64,000 nucleotides of DNA from an uncultured Pseudomonadota bacterium. Lineage in GTDB: Bacteria > Pseudomonadota > Alphaproteobacteria > Rs-D84. Both the position numbers and the translations under genes were made by a program. The stretch covers positions 15,223 through 79,222 of the forward strand of contig CALABO010000016.1 in assembly GCA_937885575.1 (NCBI GenBank). The letters run 5' to 3'. A model generated the notes under the pieces. The model ran no database searches. It worked only from the letters and a program-made list of their open reading frames with translations, and was not told the DNA's origin. Position 1 is the first letter of the stretch. Every line of letters begins with the position of its first letter. Below are positions 48,436 to 61,434 of the stretch, one piece after another.

Positions 48436-49389
48436 TTATTCGTTATCCAAATCAACCAGTTTATATTTGCGGGAACCAACACCGATTTTTTCCGCAGATT
48501 CCAATGTGTGCAATCCGTTTCTGTCGGCGATACGTTCCATCAGTTTTTGATTGCCGTCCGCAACCGACACCATGTCAATGCCGGCCTGGTCAATGGCGAC
48601 CGGGTCACGCGACACCAAAATTCCGATATCGTGAATATCCGGTTCCGCCGGGTTCGCATTGCAATCACAATCGATACTTATGCGGTTCAGCACATTGATA
48701 TAAACCATATTGTCGCGCCCGACATAGTCCGTCACCGCGCGCGCCGCATCCGCCATAGATTCCAAAAACGCGTCTTGTTCGCCACCCCACGGATTATCCT
48801 TGGATGTGCCACCACTGTGAATCCATGCCTTGCCCATGGATGATGCAAAACCGATAGAAATGTTTTTCAATGCGCCGCCAAAGCCCGCCATTTGGTGTCC
48901 CTTGAAATGCGACAGGACAATATACGACGGATAATTCGCAAAATGCGTTCCGACATAATTTTCGGTCAATCTGTTCCCGTCCGTAACCGGCAATGTCATA
49001 GAACCTTCTTCGTCCATAATATCAACCGGCGCGACGTCCAAGAATCCGCGTTCGCGTATTGCCGCCCAATGTGATTCCGTATCATTACGATTGCCGGCGT
49101 ATGCAGTGTTGCATTCAACGATTGTTCCATCAACCTTTTTAACCAATTCCTTTATCAATTCCGGACGCAGGTAATTTGTTTTGGCGGATTCACCGGTACT
49201 CATTTTTATTCCAACCTTGCCGGACGGTTTCCAATTCAATGCATCGTATGCACGAACCAATCCCGCGGGCGAAATATCACGCGTAAAATATACAACCGGC
49301 ACATCGTTCGATGCGGTGACGGCGTGAATTCCAATTGCCCCGGCGACCACACCGGCGGTTGCGATTGTTGCGATGGTTTGCTTTTTCAT
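48436..49389 (-). CDS. Exported DUF362 family protein
   Basis: A 317-residue protein of the DUF362 family, often linked to iron-sulfur or redox chemistry. It begins with a signal peptide (MKKQTIATIATAGVVAGAIGIHAVTA). Family features include LSHFKGHQMAGFGGALKNISIGFAS and DPVAIDQAGIDM. The four-Cys ferredoxin domain that some members carry is absent; only CDCN is seen. The start at 49389 follows AGGGGGT. It is in an operon with the flavodoxin gene. Confidence 0.85.
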   Translation of the reverse strand: MKKQTIATIATAGVVAGAIGIHAVTASNDVPVVYFTRDISPAGLVRAYDALNWKPSGKVGIKMSTGESAKTNYLRPELIKELVKKVDGTIVECNTAYAGNRNDTESHWAAIRERGFLDVAPVDIMDEEGSMTLPVTDGNRLTENYVGTHFANYPSYIVLSHFKGHQMAGFGGALKNISIGFASSMGKAWIHSGGTSKDNPWGGEQDAFLESMADAARAVTDYVGRDNMVYINVLNRISIDCDCNANPAEPDIHDIGILVSRDPVAIDQAGIDMVSVADGNQKLMERIADRNGLHTLESAEKIGVGSRKYKLVDLDNE

Positions 49390-49410
49390 TATTACCCCCT
49401 TTCGCGCCCC

Positions 49411-49439
49411 AGGATACAAATTGCGCAAATTTTTTGCAA
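49411..49439 (-). promoter_or_regulatory. Promoter of the DUF362-flavodoxin operon
   Basis: TTGCAA (49434-49439) and TATCCT (49411-49416) are 17 bases apart. Confidence 0.55.
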
Positions 49440-49488
49440 GTTTTTTCTGCTTGCCATAATGGTCTGGTTTTTTGTATTTTTACAATGT

Positions 49489-51540
49489 ATGAAGAAAGAA
49501 CTGTTTGATTTTTTGACGACGGACCTGCAATTTATTCGCGGGGTTGGGCCGGTGTTGGCCGCGCGATTTTTTGATTTACTGGGGAATCGGCGGATTTTGG
49601 ATTTTTTACTGCACATACCCGTTTATGTCAAGGAACGCGGTGTCATCGACAGTGTTGCAACCGCGATGCCCGGCGAAATCGTGACAACCATGGTGCGGGT
49701 AAAGGCGCATAAAATCGGGCGTGCCTTTGGTCGGCGGCGCAGTCCGACACGCATAACCTGTGTGGACAAGGTTGGTCAGACGGTGATTATTCAATTCTTT
49801 AATTCGAACTTTTTGGATTATTGGCTGAAAAAATTACCCATCGGTGAATGGCGCATGATAAGTGGTAAATTGGAACAATCAACCACGCCTACAATCAATC
49901 ACCCCGAATTTATCGAAGAAGTGCAAAACGCCGATAAAATTCCAAAGATTCAGGCAATTTATCGCGCGGGCGAAGGCATTACGCAAAAAACATTTACAAA
50001 CATTCGCGACCAGGTTTTTGCCGCATTGCCCGACAAAATTGTTGGTGCGGATGAACACTTGGTGGAATTTTTCGATGCGTTGCGCGCCGCGCACTATGCA
50101 CAAAGCAACGATGAATTAAAATCTATGTCCGATAGTATTGTAAAGTTGGCATATTTTGAATTGTTATCGCACCAGGTTGCAATTGCCGCAAACCGCCGCA
50201 CGCGTAAGGACGAACGGCACCGGCGCGTGCCACGCGCAAAAAAGTATGATTTGTTGCCACGGTTCTATGAATCATTGCCATTCGATTTGACGGGTGCGCA
50301 AAAACGCGCAATTGATGAAATTGCACACGATATGTCGGGCGATTTTCCGATGATGCGCCTTGTTCAGGGTGACGTTGGTTGTGGCAAAACAATGGTTGCG
50401 ATGGCGGGGGTGGTTATGATGGCCGAATCCGGTGCACAAACGGCGTTGCTTGCCCCGACCGATACATTGGCGGCGCAACACTTTGCAAAACTAAAACCAC
50501 TGTGTGATAAATTGGGGCTGGTGTGTGATATTTTGACCGGCCGTGACAAAGGTGTGGCGCGTCGTGAAAAATTGATTTCACTGCGGTCGGGGCGCACGCG
50601 GTTGGTTGTCGGCACGCATGCACTTTTTTCAGACGATGTGGAATATAAAGATTTGGGTTTGGTTATAATTGATGAACAACACCGCTTTGGTGTGGCGCAA
50701 CGCGAAGCACTGCGTGCCAAAGGGAAAAATCCAGATGTGTTGGCACTTTCCGCGACGCCGATACCGCGAACACTTTCCATGACGATTTATGGTGATATGG
50801 ACGTTTCGATTATAAATGAAAAGCCCGCGGGCCGTATGCCAATAAAGACGACGAAACTCCCTATTTCGCGCATTAATGCACTGATTGACCGTTTGCGTGT
50901 TCAAGTGGTTGGCGGCGCAAAGGTCTTTTGGATTTGTCCGTTGGTCGTGGAATCCGAAGATTCTGATGCAACCGCCGCACAACATCGATACGAAGAATTA
51001 AAAAAAGTTTTCACTTGTGTCGGTCTTGTTCATGGGCAAATGTCCAAAGATGAACGCGACAAAGTTATGGCGGAATTTGCGCGACCCGGTTCCGATATAA
51101 AAATTCTTGTGGCGACGACGGTTATAGAGGTTGGAATTGATGTCCCCGATGCAACAATAATTGTGATTGAAAACGCGGAACGATTTGGACTTGCGGCGTT
51201 GCACCAATTGCGTGGGCGTGTTGGGCGCGGTGCGGCGCAATCGTTTTGTATATTACTCTATGGTGATAATGTGTCGCCCGATGGAATTCGGCGTTTAGAT
51301 GTCCTGACTGAAACGGATGATGGATTCGCAATCGCAGAACAAGATTTAATGATGCGCGGTGTCGGTGAACTTTTGGGCACGCGGCAAAGTGGATGGATAA
51401 ATTATCACTTTGTTGACTATCGCGACCATCGGGATTTGTTCAAATTGGCGGCGCGCGCGGCATCTGATATGATAACGGTTGAACCGTGGGTGAACGATTT
51501 AATGTTCATATTCGACCGCACATTAAAGATAGGTGTATGA
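49489..51540 (+). CDS. recG: ATP-dependent DNA helicase RecG
   Basis: It remodels stalled forks and Holliday junctions. The 683-residue product has the N-terminal wedge/OB domain (from about residue 60), then motif I GDVGCGKTMVA, motif II IIDEQHRFG (DEQH), motif III LSATPIPRTL, and motif VI QLRGRVGRG. The start at 49489 (MKKELFDFLTTDLQ) is chosen because family homology begins there. No Shine-Dalgarno is visible, and a CATAAT (49455-49460) may be the -10. The open frame before it has no supported function. The stop overlaps the next ATG. Confidence 0.95.
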   Translation: MKKELFDFLTTDLQFIRGVGPVLAARFFDLLGNRRILDFLLHIPVYVKERGVIDSVATAMPGEIVTTMVRVKAHKIGRAFGRRRSPTRITCVDKVGQTVIIQFFNSNFLDYWLKKLPIGEWRMISGKLEQSTTPTINHPEFIEEVQNADKIPKIQAIYRAGEGITQKTFTNIRDQVFAALPDKIVGADEHLVEFFDALRAAHYAQSNDELKSMSDSIVKLAYFELLSHQVAIAANRRTRKDERHRRVPRAKKYDLLPRFYESLPFDLTGAQKRAIDEIAHDMSGDFPMMRLVQGDVGCGKTMVAMAGVVMMAESGAQTALLAPTDTLAAQHFAKLKPLCDKLGLVCDILTGRDKGVARREKLISLRSGRTRLVVGTHALFSDDVEYKDLGLVIIDEQHRFGVAQREALRAKGKNPDVLALSATPIPRTLSMTIYGDMDVSIINEKPAGRMPIKTTKLPISRINALIDRLRVQVVGGAKVFWICPLVVESEDSDATAAQHRYEELKKVFTCVGLVHGQMSKDERDKVMAEFARPGSDIKILVATTVIEVGIDVPDATIIVIENAERFGLAALHQLRGRVGRGAAQSFCILLYGDNVSPDGIRRLDVLTETDDGFAIAEQDLMMRGVGELLGTRQSGWINYHFVDYRDHRDLFKLAARAASDMITVEPWVNDLMFIFDRTLKIGV

Positions 51541-52844
51541 TGAAAAAAATTCTGACTTTCATTTTTGCGATTTTGTTTTCTGTGCCGTTGCGCGCAGAAT
51601 CACTTATCAATGATACAGAGGTTGAATCGGTTTTATCAGAACTTGTTACACCGATTGCGACCGCGGCCAAGATTGCACCGAACCGCATGCACATTTACCT
51701 TGTTGACGACGACAGTTTTAATGCGTTCGTAATCGGTGGCGAAGATATTTATATCTATACCGGACTGCTTAAACGCGTGACGACGCCAAATGCACTGCGG
51801 GCGGTTGTTGCACATGAATTGGGACATACACTGGGCGGACATATGGCACAGTTATCGGCACAGATGGAATCCGAAATGCGGCGCGCAATGATTATTCAGG
51901 CATTGGGTGTTGGCCTTATGGTGCTTGGTGGGAATCCGTCGCTGGGGGCGGGTGTAATGGCGGGTGCAACCGGTATTGCCAAACAATCGCTGCTATCATT
52001 TTCGCGTGACGAAGAACGCGTTGCCGATGATTTGGGTTTTAATTTGATGGTTGATGCGGGGTATAATCCAAATGGATTTATCGAGATATTTACGCAGATG
52101 AATGAAATGACATCGCCAATTGAATCGCGCGTGAATAAGAATTCTATCAATCACCCTGTGACCGCAGAACGATTGAAAAATGTTCGTGAAAAATTGGCGG
52201 ACAAAAAAATAAGTGGTAAAAAATTCAAAGATGACGATGCGGAAATGGTAAGAAAATATGACCTGGTGCGCGCAAAGTTGATTGGGTATCTGGACGATTT
52301 TGCGCGCATTAAAACACTGTATCCGTATGCCGATAAATCCGATGCGGCGATTTATGCGCGCGCGATTGCGAATATGCGTGGCGGAAATTTGGCCGGCGCG
52401 GCGACGGGGACACGGACACTTGTTTCGCGACAACCAAAGAATCCATATTTTTACGAATTGCTTGGCGATATCGAATATCAATTCGGCCACTATGACGACA
52501 GTATCGATGCATACGAACGCGCCATAACCTTGCGGAAAAATTCACCGCAAATTGAAACCGCACTTGCACTTGTGCTATCGGAACGCGGTGAAAATGACGA
52601 CCCCGCGCGCGCGATTGAACTTTGCCGTCACACAATTTTGGTTGAACCCAAACCGTTGGCATATTGGGTGTTGGCGCGTGCATTTGGTGATGATGGTCGT
52701 GCCGATTGGGCAATGGCGGAATTTTATGTTTTGACCAAACAACCGGACAAGGCACGCGAATATGCGCGCCGCGCAAAAACGAAACTTTCGCACGATGCGC
52801 CTGAATACATAAAGTCCGATGATATTTTAAACCAGAAAAAATAA
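51537..52844 (+). CDS. bepA: BepA-like M48 metalloprotease with TPR repeats
   Basis: A periplasmic protease/chaperone that assists outer-membrane protein assembly. The 435-residue product has a signal peptide (MMKKILTFIFAILFSVPLRA). The M48 domain has HELGH (zinc and catalytic Glu) and the third ligand in SRDEERVADDLGF. TPR-like helices run from about residue 250 to the end. E. coli BepA has 487 residues. The start overlaps the recG stop as ATGA, with AGGT upstream; ATG 51540 is an equal alternative. Confidence 0.88.
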   Translation: MMKKILTFIFAILFSVPLRAESLINDTEVESVLSELVTPIATAAKIAPNRMHIYLVDDDSFNAFVIGGEDIYIYTGLLKRVTTPNALRAVVAHELGHTLGGHMAQLSAQMESEMRRAMIIQALGVGLMVLGGNPSLGAGVMAGATGIAKQSLLSFSRDEERVADDLGFNLMVDAGYNPNGFIEIFTQMNEMTSPIESRVNKNSINHPVTAERLKNVREKLADKKISGKKFKDDDAEMVRKYDLVRAKLIGYLDDFARIKTLYPYADKSDAAIYARAIANMRGGNLAGAATGTRTLVSRQPKNPYFYELLGDIEYQFGHYDDSIDAYERAITLRKNSPQIETALALVLSERGENDDPARAIELCRHTILVEPKPLAYWVLARAFGDDGRADWAMAEFYVLTKQPDKAREYARRAKTKLSHDAPEYIKSDDILNQKK

Positions 52845-52849
52845 CGCGA

Positions 52850-53566
52850 CTATTCCAAAACTTTTTTTTGCAAATTGATAAGTTTTTCCGCCGCCACCGC
52901 CGCCATATCCATAATTTCGCCAAGTTGCGATTTATCGAACGGATGTTGTTCGCCGGTGGATTGAACCTCTATGAATTGGCCGCCTTCGGCAACGACAAAG
53001 TTCGCGTCCATTTCGGCATCATGATCCTCTTCGAAATCCAAATCCAAAACAAGTTCGCCGTTCCACACGCCTGCACTTACCGCCGCAACATTTTCGCGAA
53101 TTGGATTTTCCATCAACCGTTCGTTTTCCATCATCCAACGCACCGCCAAAGACATCGCAACGAACCCGCCCGTTATCGCCGCGCACCGCGTTCCGCCGTC
53201 TGCCTGAATCACATCGCAATCGATATAGATTGTGTTTTTCCCAAGTGCCTCCATATCAACCACACTGCGCAGGGCGCGCCCAATCATACGTGAAATTTCC
53301 ATATTGCGTTTGTCGTTCAACAGTGATTCGCGCGATTTGCGCGTATCGGTCGCGCGCGGCAACATTGAATAGTCCGCCGTCACCCAACCGCCGGTTTTAT
53401 GTTGCATACGTTTCCATGTTGGTTGATTAAAATCGACGGACGCGGTGCAAAGGACGTGCGTGCCACCAATCTTAATAAGGCACGAACCTTCGGCCCATTT
53501 ATTGACCGCGGTTTCCATTGAAACAGGCCGCATTTGATTTGGCTTTCGTAAGGATGGACGTAACAT
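52850..53566 (-). CDS. rph: Ribonuclease PH
   Basis: A phosphorolytic 3'-5' exoribonuclease that trims tRNA 3' ends, 238 residues, normal length. Family motifs include MRPVSMETAVNKWAEGSCLIKIGGTHVLCTAS, RATDTRKSRES and IYIDCDVIQADGGTRCAAITGG. It converges on bepA with only 5 bases between the stops and no obvious hairpin. The AGAGGT site is 4 bases before the ATG. Confidence 0.96.
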   Translation of the reverse strand: MLRPSLRKPNQMRPVSMETAVNKWAEGSCLIKIGGTHVLCTASVDFNQPTWKRMQHKTGGWVTADYSMLPRATDTRKSRESLLNDKRNMEISRMIGRALRSVVDMEALGKNTIYIDCDVIQADGGTRCAAITGGFVAMSLAVRWMMENERLMENPIRENVAAVSAGVWNGELVLDLDFEEDHDAEMDANFVVAEGGQFIEVQSTGEQHPFDKSQLGEIMDMAAVAAEKLINLQKKVLE

Positions 53567-53589
53567 TTTTACCTCTTTAAGTTAAACGC

Positions 53590-53617
53590 AGTATATAAAA
53601 ATGTTTTTAGATTGCAA
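53590..53617 (-). promoter_or_regulatory. Promoter of rph
   Basis: TTGCAA (53612-53617) and TATACT (53590-53595) are 16 bases apart. Confidence 0.65.
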
Positions 53618-53630
53618 TTTTTTTATACAC

Positions 53631-53657
53631 AAAATGCCCGGCCAAATTGGCCGGGCA
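53631..53657 (-). terminator. Terminator of the small secreted-protein gene
   Basis: GCCCGGCCA and TGGCCGGGC arms with a 3-base loop are followed on the minus strand by TTTT. Confidence 0.78.
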
Positions 53658-53688
53658 CTCACAACATAACAAACAAGGAAGGATTTTC

Positions 53689-54024
53689 TTACCCGTTACA
53701 ACGACCGCAAGTGTTATTACGGATTACGCGGCGTTCGGAATAAACACCCGCCGGTTCATAGACCGTCACCGGACGATAAACCTGGTAATGATCAACAACT
53801 TCGGTATGTGTTTTAACGCGGACCGGTTGCGCGCACGAATTGCAGGTATTTGCATAAGTGTATGCAACCCTTTCTTGCGCCGGTTCAGCATAAGTCACAG
53901 TGTTTGTATTATAACGAACGCTGTTTGTGAATGTTTCGGTTTCGCTGTATACGCCGCCATCAGATGCAACCGCACATGTGGCAACAAAAGCGCCGAATAA
54001 TCCAGTTAAAATTGTCTTTTTCAT
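53689..54024 (-). CDS. Small secreted protein, unknown, 111 residues
   Basis: It has a signal peptide (MKKTILTGLFGAFVATCAVA), then a Thr/Tyr/Val-rich mature part with two Cys pairs (CNSC and CGRC). It probably forms extended beta structure and may bind metal or form disulfides. The promoter is consensus and the AAAGGG site is good, which suggests high expression. No family is recognised. Confidence 0.7.
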   Translation of the reverse strand: MKKTILTGLFGAFVATCAVASDGGVYSETETFTNSVRYNTNTVTYAEPAQERVAYTYANTCNSCAQPVRVKTHTEVVDHYQVYRPVTVYEPAGVYSERRVIRNNTCGRCNG

Positions 54025-54051
54025 TTGTGTCCCTTTTGGTTATTCGGGGAT

Positions 54052-54079
54052 ATTATAGGACACAAAAATCGGTTGTCAA
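54052..54079 (-). promoter_or_regulatory. Consensus promoter of the small secreted-protein gene
   Basis: TTGACA (54074-54079) and TATAAT (54052-54057) are 16 bases apart, both perfect. Confidence 0.85.
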
Positions 54080-54097
54080 GTAAATTTGTGAATTTTT

Positions 54098-54206
54098 TCT
54101 GGGGGGGACTTCGCCCTCCCCTTCACACGGTGAAGGAAACTACCCCACCACGTCACCGCAAAGCGGTGTCGTGGTTCCCCCCCCTTCACACAGTGAAGGG
54201 GAATAG
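54098..54206. repeat. Mosaic intergenic repeat block
   Basis: CCCTTCACACGGTGAAGG and CCCCTTCACACAGTGAAGGG are two related hairpins flanking CGTCACCGCAAAGCGGTG (54151-54168), which is identical to 4046-4063. There is no gene here. Confidence 0.6.
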
Positions 54207-54219
54207 GTTTTTGTTCGTA

Positions 54220-54248
54220 TTGTATGGGGGGCGCGCATGGGGTATAAT
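54220..54248 (+). promoter_or_regulatory. Promoter of the DUF378 gene
   Basis: TTGTAT (54220-54225) and TATAAT (54243-54248) are 17 bases apart. Confidence 0.65.
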
Positions 54249-54299
54249 AGGTGTGTCCTTAAAAAAGACATCAATCAACAACAGATATGGGAGAAAACT

Positions 54300-54503
54300 A
54301 TGAAAGGATTGACAGATTATGTGCTTGCACCGCTAACCTTTATCGGTGCGATAAATTGGGGTTTGGTCGGCATATTCGGCTTTGATTTGGTCGCATGGCT
54401 GTTCGGCCCCGCAACATTGGTCAGCAATATCGTCTATGCCGTTATTGGTGTTGCCGCGGTCGTTTGGCTGATATTAATGTTCGTGACCCAACCGACAAAA
54501 TAA
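54300..54503 (+). CDS. DUF378 membrane protein
   Basis: A 67-residue protein with two membrane spans and the family signature LTFIGAINWGLVGIFGFDLVAWLFG. The role of the family is unknown. GGGAG lies before the ATG at 54300. The gene stands alone with its own promoter and converges on the PBP gene. Confidence 0.85.
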   Translation: MKGLTDYVLAPLTFIGAINWGLVGIFGFDLVAWLFGPATLVSNIVYAVIGVAAVVWLILMFVTQPTK

Positions 54504-54524
54504 AACTTTTCTTTTGCACCGGAC

Positions 54525-54598
54525 AGATTCCCGTCGGCCCAAATAGGGCCCCGCAAAATTTGAAAAATTTTGCGGGTAATAACCGGCGGGGATTTTTC

Positions 54599-54600
<2 letters not shown>
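54525..54600. terminator. Compound terminator, DUF378 / PBP1a
   Basis: An inner CCCGCAAAATTT/AAATTTTGCGGG hairpin sits inside an ATTCCCGTCGG/CCGGCGGGGAT stem and is followed by TTTTT. Confidence 0.7.
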
Positions 54601-58399
<3,799 letters not shown>

Positions 58400-58408
58400 T
58401 CGGAAAAC

Positions 58409-60886
58409 TTATCTTTTATGGCCATATGATTTTTGTTCACCTTTGGCGATTGTTGCCGCCGCTACAACGGTCGCGCCATGTTTTAAATTGGCAATTTTTT
58501 GTTCCTTAAAAAATTCTAAAAACAAAGAGATTGATTCTTCATTATCACGCAAACACGGTGCAATTCGGCCATTTTGTAATATTTTATTTTGAATATGACC
58601 CGCCATTCTTGGATTATCTTTCATGTTTTCAAGTGCGTTTTCCACCCTTTGTCTTTGCAAATGAACACGTTTCGCAAGTGGCGCGGAACTTAGCCATTTT
58701 TCTTTTGAAAACTTTTGAAACAATTCAATTGAATCCGGGTCATTATGCAGACACGGCGCGACACGTTCACTAAATAGTTGCTTATCTTGAATGCGGTCTT
58801 TATTTTTTGGATCTTTTTGCATTTCGCGTAAACATTTTTCGATTGCCACCGGATTTGTTATATCACAATATTTTCGTAATAAACTTGGGGCTAACCATGT
58901 TGTTTCACTAAGTATTTGTTGAAATAATGCAATTGTTTTGTCATCACCACGCAGATATGGCGCAACGCGATCCGGGCGTATTTCCCGCATTCGAATCAGA
59001 CCCGTCAACCTTGGATCATTAAATATTCCGTTCATACGTTGTTCCATTTTTATCGCATTTTTCACACTGCAAATCTTTGCAAGTGAACTTGGCGACAGCC
59101 ACTTTACATTTAGTAAACTTTGGAATAATTCGATTGATTTTTCGTCATTACGCAAGCACAAAGCATCACGACCACCAATTAATTTTCGTGTTTGAATGCG
59201 GTCTTTCATTTCGGGCTCGTGTCGCATTTCGCGCAGGCGATTTTCAATACTTGGCCCTTGTAAATTGCAAAATCTTTGTAATTGTGACGGTGTCAACCAT
59301 GTTTCATTCAACATTTGCTGAAATAATTTAATTGATTCAGGGTCATCGTGCAAACATGGCGCAAACCGTCCGTTTAGTAATTCCATATCGCAAATACGAC
59401 CATGCATACGTGAATCAATACGCATTTCGCGCAGGCGATTTTCGATTGTTTCAGATGCGCGTAATTCACAATATCTTTTTAAGCACGTTGGCGACAACCA
59501 ATTTTGATTGGCAACCCAATCGTTATAGTGTTGCTCTATCGTCATCAAAAGTTTGCTGTCCGTGATAATATCAAAGTTAAAATCAATTAGATTGTTGCCA
59601 CTATTTTCGCCTCCATTGTGTGGTTCGTATTGAAAATCGTTCGGAATTAATACGGCCGCGCCGGCAATGTCACGGAATAAAACTTGGCCATGTTCCCGAG
59701 CAGAGATAATGGTGTCTTCGATTGGTTCTTGTTCGCCGCCGCGGAAAACAGTGTCCAAAACATAAGCGATTTTATGCGGATTATTTTGGTTGATGCGCAG
59801 AACGCGACCAGATGCTTGCTCTATACGAACGGCGGATGCAGATGGATAATTTATGCAAAGCGCAACCTCTTCATCATCGAAACCTTCGGTTAGGGTATTT
59901 ACTTGGCATACTACATTGAACTTTTTATCCCGAAAATCTTGCATTAAACTTGAAAAATTTTTCTGCTTGCTGTGCAAAGGAAACGCAACATCCCGACCAA
60001 CGGCGTGATTTATCGCGCACGCCTGGGCCGTGGCAATATCTATATTCGGACAATTTATCATTGTTTTCATCTCACGAAAAGGTTTTCCATCGCATTCGCC
60101 ATACGCGTATATTTGCGCGATTTCTTTGACCATAATATCAAACTGGGTTCCCGCCTCTATGATTTCTTTCCAATTAAAGTCCCCGGACCCTTGGACAAAA
60201 CCAAGCACGGATGGATCAAACACCATACTTGTGCGATAAAGAATATTTTTTACCGGACACAGCATTTCATTATTTACGGCATCGCCAATGCCCATCGCAT
60301 ATATTTCTGAACCAAGCAAGTCCGACACCGCGTGTGTTTCAGAATAAACCGGTGTCGCAGTAAATCCTATGATTGGGGCATAACCTGATATACGGTTTAA
60401 TACGGACATTCTTTTGTTACCAATTGCATGATGCGCTTCGTCCGCGATGATTAGGCCTATGTTTTCTGCGCCAATACGATGGAACAGTTTTTCCATAGAT
60501 TGATATGTTGAAATTATAATGTCGCGGTCTGTTTGTTTGTGCTTTGCATCAAAAACGCTAACCGTATCAATGTTTGCAAATTCCTTTAATTTTTCACGTG
60601 TTTGTTCAATTAAACTTAAACGCGGGACCAAAATTATAACTTTATTTTTGCTTAAATCTGCGCTGTTTATGGTTAGTTGATTAATATATTCATCGGCCAG
60701 CAAACTAAACATAACTGTTTTACCAAAGCCAGTCGGCAATTTGAAATAACTGTGCGCGATTTGTTCCGCTGGCATATTCATCATAGCATCAAAAGCATCA
60801 CGTTGCCGACCACGCAACGAGTTTTTACCATGACATATACTTTGTATGCCGTTATGTAGAAAATTCGTCTTTGTTAATACATCCAT
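58409..60886 (-). CDS. SF2 DEAH-box helicase with five C-terminal 66-residue repeats
   Basis: The 825-residue product (start ATG 60886, MDVLTKTNFLHN) has an SF2 core: motif I LPTGFGKTV, motif II IADEAHHA, motif III GFTATP and motif VI EQASGRVLRI. It resembles RadD- or type I restriction-type helicases. From about residue 459 come five tandem repeats of 66-67 residues. Each begins W-L-x-P-x-x-L, then mostly a Cys, then I/V-E-x-x-L-x-x-M, R-x-x-x-x-CL, and ends S-I-x-LF. I do not recognise the repeat. It may bind nucleic acid or a partner. No nuclease, methylase or other defence gene is adjacent. The longer open frame up to 61009 crosses the promoter region and is not used. Confidence 0.85.
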   Translation of the reverse strand: MDVLTKTNFLHNGIQSICHGKNSLRGRQRDAFDAMMNMPAEQIAHSYFKLPTGFGKTVMFSLLADEYINQLTINSADLSKNKVIILVPRLSLIEQTREKLKEFANIDTVSVFDAKHKQTDRDIIISTYQSMEKLFHRIGAENIGLIIADEAHHAIGNKRMSVLNRISGYAPIIGFTATPVYSETHAVSDLLGSEIYAMGIGDAVNNEMLCPVKNILYRTSMVFDPSVLGFVQGSGDFNWKEIIEAGTQFDIMVKEIAQIYAYGECDGKPFREMKTMINCPNIDIATAQACAINHAVGRDVAFPLHSKQKNFSSLMQDFRDKKFNVVCQVNTLTEGFDDEEVALCINYPSASAVRIEQASGRVLRINQNNPHKIAYVLDTVFRGGEQEPIEDTIISAREHGQVLFRDIAGAAVLIPNDFQYEPHNGGENSGNNLIDFNFDIITDSKLLMTIEQHYNDWVANQNWLSPTCLKRYCELRASETIENRLREMRIDSRMHGRICDMELLNGRFAPCLHDDPESIKLFQQMLNETWLTPSQLQRFCNLQGPSIENRLREMRHEPEMKDRIQTRKLIGGRDALCLRNDEKSIELFQSLLNVKWLSPSSLAKICSVKNAIKMEQRMNGIFNDPRLTGLIRMREIRPDRVAPYLRGDDKTIALFQQILSETTWLAPSLLRKYCDITNPVAIEKCLREMQKDPKNKDRIQDKQLFSERVAPCLHNDPDSIELFQKFSKEKWLSSAPLAKRVHLQRQRVENALENMKDNPRMAGHIQNKILQNGRIAPCLRDNEESISLFLEFFKEQKIANLKHGATVVAAATIAKGEQKSYGHKR

Positions 60887-60956
60887 CTTTGTTTGCCCTA
60901 TGCCTGTTGATATGATAATACAAAATAAACAAAATGTCAATATTTTTACATTCGAT

Positions 60957-60985
60957 TTGAAAAAGTTCCCAAAATATGGTAAAAT
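60957..60985 (+). promoter_or_regulatory. Promoter of the TM2 gene
   Basis: TTGAAA (60957-60962) and TAAAAT (60980-60985) are 17 bases apart. Confidence 0.65.
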
Positions 60986-61020
60986 ACGATTGAAGTCATA
61001 AAAAAACAAAAGGATTTAAT

Positions 61021-61407
61021 ATGGCGATGATTTACTGTCGTGATTGCGGATATAAACATTCAGATAGGGCGCGGGCCTGCCCAAAATGCGGTCGCGTGGT
61101 GTTTGATGCGGACAAATCTATTGTGATTTACCTGGTTTTATTGTGGCTATTTGGCGTGTTTGGTGCACATCGGTTTTATGCAGGGAAAACCAAAAGTGGA
61201 CTTGCCATTTTGATTATGTTTTTGTTTGGGTTATTTTCATTTCCGATTTTGGCCGCGTTTGCGGGTGCCGGCGCGGATGTGGCGGCGATGCTGTTTATGG
61301 GGTTGGGATTGATAAGTTTCTTTGCGGCATGCATTTGGGTGTTTATTGATTTTATTGTCACGCTGTGCAACATACGCCATCCTGAAAAAATTTTTGCGAA
61401 AAAATAA
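61021..61407 (+). CDS. TM2-domain protein with an N-terminal zinc ribbon
   Basis: The 128-residue product has a CRDCG...CPKCG zinc ribbon at residues 6-25. A TM2 membrane domain follows, with the family motif LWLFGVFGAHRFYAGKTKSGL and a second hydrophobic stretch. The function of TM2 proteins in bacteria is unknown. AAGGA lies 6 bases before the ATG. Confidence 0.88.
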   Translation: MAMIYCRDCGYKHSDRARACPKCGRVVFDADKSIVIYLVLLWLFGVFGAHRFYAGKTKSGLAILIMFLFGLFSFPILAAFAGAGADVAAMLFMGLGLISFFAACIWVFIDFIVTLCNIRHPEKIFAKK

Positions 61408-61430
61408 TCCCACAATTGTGGGATTTTTTA
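61403..61430. terminator. Terminator of the TM2 gene
   Basis: AATCCCACA and TGTGGGATT arms meet at a short loop and are followed by T6. Confidence 0.85.
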
Positions 61431-61434
61431 ATAT

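Noticed and set aside
58409..61009. A complete defence island around the repeat-bearing helicase
   Set aside because: The neighbours are ligA, a TM2 protein, fabI and rpsU, all housekeeping or unknown. No nuclease, methylase or toxin partner is adjacent.
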